From Candidatus Zixiibacteriota bacterium (GTDB lineage: Bacteria; Zixibacteria; MSB-5A5; SM23-73-2), in the NCBI GenBank assembly GCA_030615745.1, contig JAUWYR010000061.1, positions 1 to 7,886 of the forward strand: 7,886 nucleotides of DNA, read 5' to 3'. The notes under the pieces were generated by a model, which was not told the origin of the DNA, did no database searches, and worked only from the letters and a program-made list of their open reading frames with translations. The first letter of the stretch is position 1. Each line of letters opens with the position of its first letter. A program made the position numbers and the translations under genes. Positions 6,660 to 7,886 of this stretch are shown here, piece after piece.

Positions 6660-6741
6660 TTGGAGTGTCCCGTCTTGGCGGGACTTCAATCTACTCAAAG
6701 CCCAAAAATATAGTAGGTAAACCTGAAGGTTTACACTCCAA
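6660..6741 (+). repeat. Double-hairpin inverted-module repeat, element 4
   Basis: A 9-bp outer stem pairs TTGGAGTGT 6660-6668 with ACACTCCAA 6733-6741, sharing two bases with each inner hairpin. Hairpin A is GTCCCG 6667-6672, loop TCTTGG, CGGGAC 6679-6684. Hairpin B is GTAAACC 6717-6723, loop TGAA, GGTTTAC 6728-6734. The two 25-nt modules, compared as inverted copies, agree in the outer arm but their hairpin stems differ almost completely while pairing is kept (three C-G to A-T swaps, one G-C to C-G flip, one T-G to C-G). The 32-nt spacer contains CTACT 6691-6695 and AGTAG 6712-6716, which could form a third inner stem. It lies in the leader of coaBC, 15 nt before its start codon. Confidence 0.82.
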
Positions 6742-6750
6742 GTAGGTAAA
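6712..6750 (+). repeat. 10-bp direct repeat flanking the right module of element 4
   Basis: AGTAGGTAAA occurs at 6712-6721 and again at 6741-6750. The first copy begins hairpin B of element 4. The second lies immediately outside the element and includes AGGT (6744-6747), the best ribosome-site candidate for coaBC, nine bases before its ATG. This may be a duplication linked to the element, or coincidence in short AT-rich sequence. Confidence 0.55.
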
Positions 6751-6756
6751 TTATAT

Positions 6757-7886
6757 ATGTTAAAGGGCAAAAAGGTAATCTTGGGAATCTGCGGTGGAAT
6801 TTCAGCTTATAAATCAGCTTTAGTTTGCAGGGGATTGAAAAAGTTAGGGGCAGAAGTTATCGTTGTTATGACAAAGGCTGGAACTAAGTTCATCACTCCA
6901 CTAACTATGGAGACTTTATCTGAAAATGAGGTGGTAACAGAGCTTTTCCCTGAAAAAAAGATGGTTGGGACTCATCATATCACCTTAGCTGATTGGTCTG
7001 ACCTTGTTCTTATAGCACCTGCAACTGCAAATATCATAGGTAAAATCAAATCTGGCATTGCAGATGACATTCTAACCACTGTTGTTATCTCGACTAAATC
7101 AAAAGTCCTTTTTGCACCTGCGATGAATGTTAAGATGTGGGATAATCCTGTTGTCCAAGAGAACATCTCTTTTTTGAAAAAATTAGGTTATAAATTTATT
7201 GAACCAGGGATTGGCGATTTAGCCTGCGGTGATTTTGGGAAAGGTAGGATGGCTGAACCTGAGGATATCATAAAAAATGTGATTGAGCTCCTCTCAGAAA
7301 AAAAAGACCTTGAGGGAAAAACCATCTTGGTTACCGCTGGAAGAACTGAGGAGCCTTTAGACCCGATAAGATATATCTCCAATCGTTCCTCCGGCAAGAT
7401 GGGATATGCTATTTCTGAGAAAGCAAAAAAAAGGGGAGCAAAAGTGATTTTGATATCCGGTCCCTCAAATTTAGATATCCCTTTTGGCGTTGATTTTATC
7501 CCGATCAAAACTGCAAAGCAGATGAGAGCTGAGGTCAAGAAAAACTTTAAAAAAGCAGACTGTGTTATAATGACAGCTGCGGTCTCAGATTTTGTTCCTG
7601 AAGAAATTTTTGATAAAAAGATAAAAAGGGCTGAAACCCTGACATTAAAATTAAAATCTACTCCAGATATCCTTGAGGAGATTGGAAAAAGAAAGGGTAA
7701 AAAGATTTTGGTCGGATTTTCCCTGGAGACTGAAGATGAGGTTAAAAATGCTAAAACCAAGCTGAAAGAGAAGAATTTAGACCTGATAGTTGTGAACAAT
7801 CCTAAAACACCTGGTGCAGGATTTGAACTCGATACTAATGTTGTCACAATAATTGATAAAAAGGGAAAGGTTCAAAAGCTTCCACT
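6757..7886 (+). CDS. coaBC: Bifunctional PPC decarboxylase / PPC synthetase (CoaBC), 3' partial
   Basis: ATG 6757 opens a frame that stays open to the window edge (376 complete codons; the E. coli protein has 406). It converts 4'-phosphopantothenate to 4'-phosphopantetheine in coenzyme A synthesis. The FMN-dependent decarboxylase domain (CoaC, about 1-180) shows GICGGISAYKSA (10-21), catalytic His74 in THHITLADW, APATANIIGKI (87-97), FAPAMN (119-124) and Cys157 in ACGDFGKGRM. The synthetase domain (CoaB) starts near 187 with ILVTAGRTEEPLDPIRYISN. It includes Asn209 in SNRSSGKMGYA, AAVSDF (274-279), the KKIK lysines at 287-290, VGFSLET (319-325) and a GF motif near 355. Arg replaces the common Pro in TAGPTxEPLD, a minor variant. 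The long antisense frames here are shadows of this gene. The gene is split from purH by 175 nt and probably has its own promoter. Confidence 0.96.
   Translation, partial: MLKGKKVILGICGGISAYKSALVCRGLKKLGAEVIVVMTKAGTKFITPLTMETLSENEVVTELFPEKKMVGTHHITLADWSDLVLIAPATANIIGKIKSGIADDILTTVVISTKSKVLFAPAMNVKMWDNPVVQENISFLKKLGYKFIEPGIGDLACGDFGKGRMAEPEDIIKNVIELLSEKKDLEGKTILVTAGRTEEPLDPIRYISNRSSGKMGYAISEKAKKRGAKVILISGPSNLDIPFGVDFIPIKTAKQMRAEVKKNFKKADCVIMTAAVSDFVPEEIFDKKIKRAETLTLKLKSTPDILEEIGKRKGKKILVGFSLETEDEVKNAKTKLKEKNLDLIVVNNPKTPGAGFELDTNVVTIIDKKGKVQKLP

Noticed and set aside
6582-6756. A riboswitch upstream of coaBC
   Set aside because: No conserved core of a known riboswitch class is recognisable; the structure is fully described by the repeat architecture shared with elements 1-3.
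7188-7847. Minus-strand 219-residue open frame
   Set aside because: It is antisense to the clearly conserved CoaB domain of coaBC; its Phe/Ser-rich composition is typical of a shadow frame.

Overview
The window is a bacterial chromosome segment, AT-rich overall, with all recognisable genes on the + strand. It carries the 3' end of a type I glutamine synthetase gene, gatA, gatB, purN, purC, purH and the first ~376 codons of coaBC. GatA and GatB point to a bacterium that makes Gln-tRNA and/or Asn-tRNA by the indirect transamidation route. The ~306-residue PurC and the MYGIHVHEAV stretch in PurN remind me of FCB-superphylum or related candidate-phylum bacteria, but this placement is weak inference. 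All protein genes look intact housekeeping genes with their key residues present.

Layout: glnA end (to 166), a 60-nt gap, gatA (227-1690), a 210-nt gap filled by repeats, gatB (1901-3364), purN (3385-4011), purC (4022-4942), purH (4956-6581), a 175-nt gap with a possible promoter and another repeat, then coaBC (6757 to the window edge). gatB to purH are separated by 10-20 nt and probably form one transcription unit. glnA makes glutamine and GatAB spends it on tRNA amidation. PurN, PurC and PurH catalyse formylation, carboxamide and final IMP-forming steps of purine synthesis, a pathway that also consumes glutamine. CoaBC is coenzyme A synthesis.

The most unusual content is non-coding. Four elements (1662-1729, 1741-1789, 1801-1866 and 6660-6741) share one architecture but almost no sequence. 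Each is two hairpin modules placed in inverted orientation, closed by a short outer stem. Within each element the two modules are near inverted copies, and their stem differences come as compensated base-pair swaps: all of them in elements 2 and 3, most in elements 1 and 4. Three elements stand in tandem between gatA and gatB, each separated by exactly 11 nt; the first supplies the last nine codons and stop of gatA. The fourth lies in the leader of coaBC. They look like a REPIN- or MITE-like family of structured repeats, or a selected RNA/DNA structure; no transposase gene is in the window.
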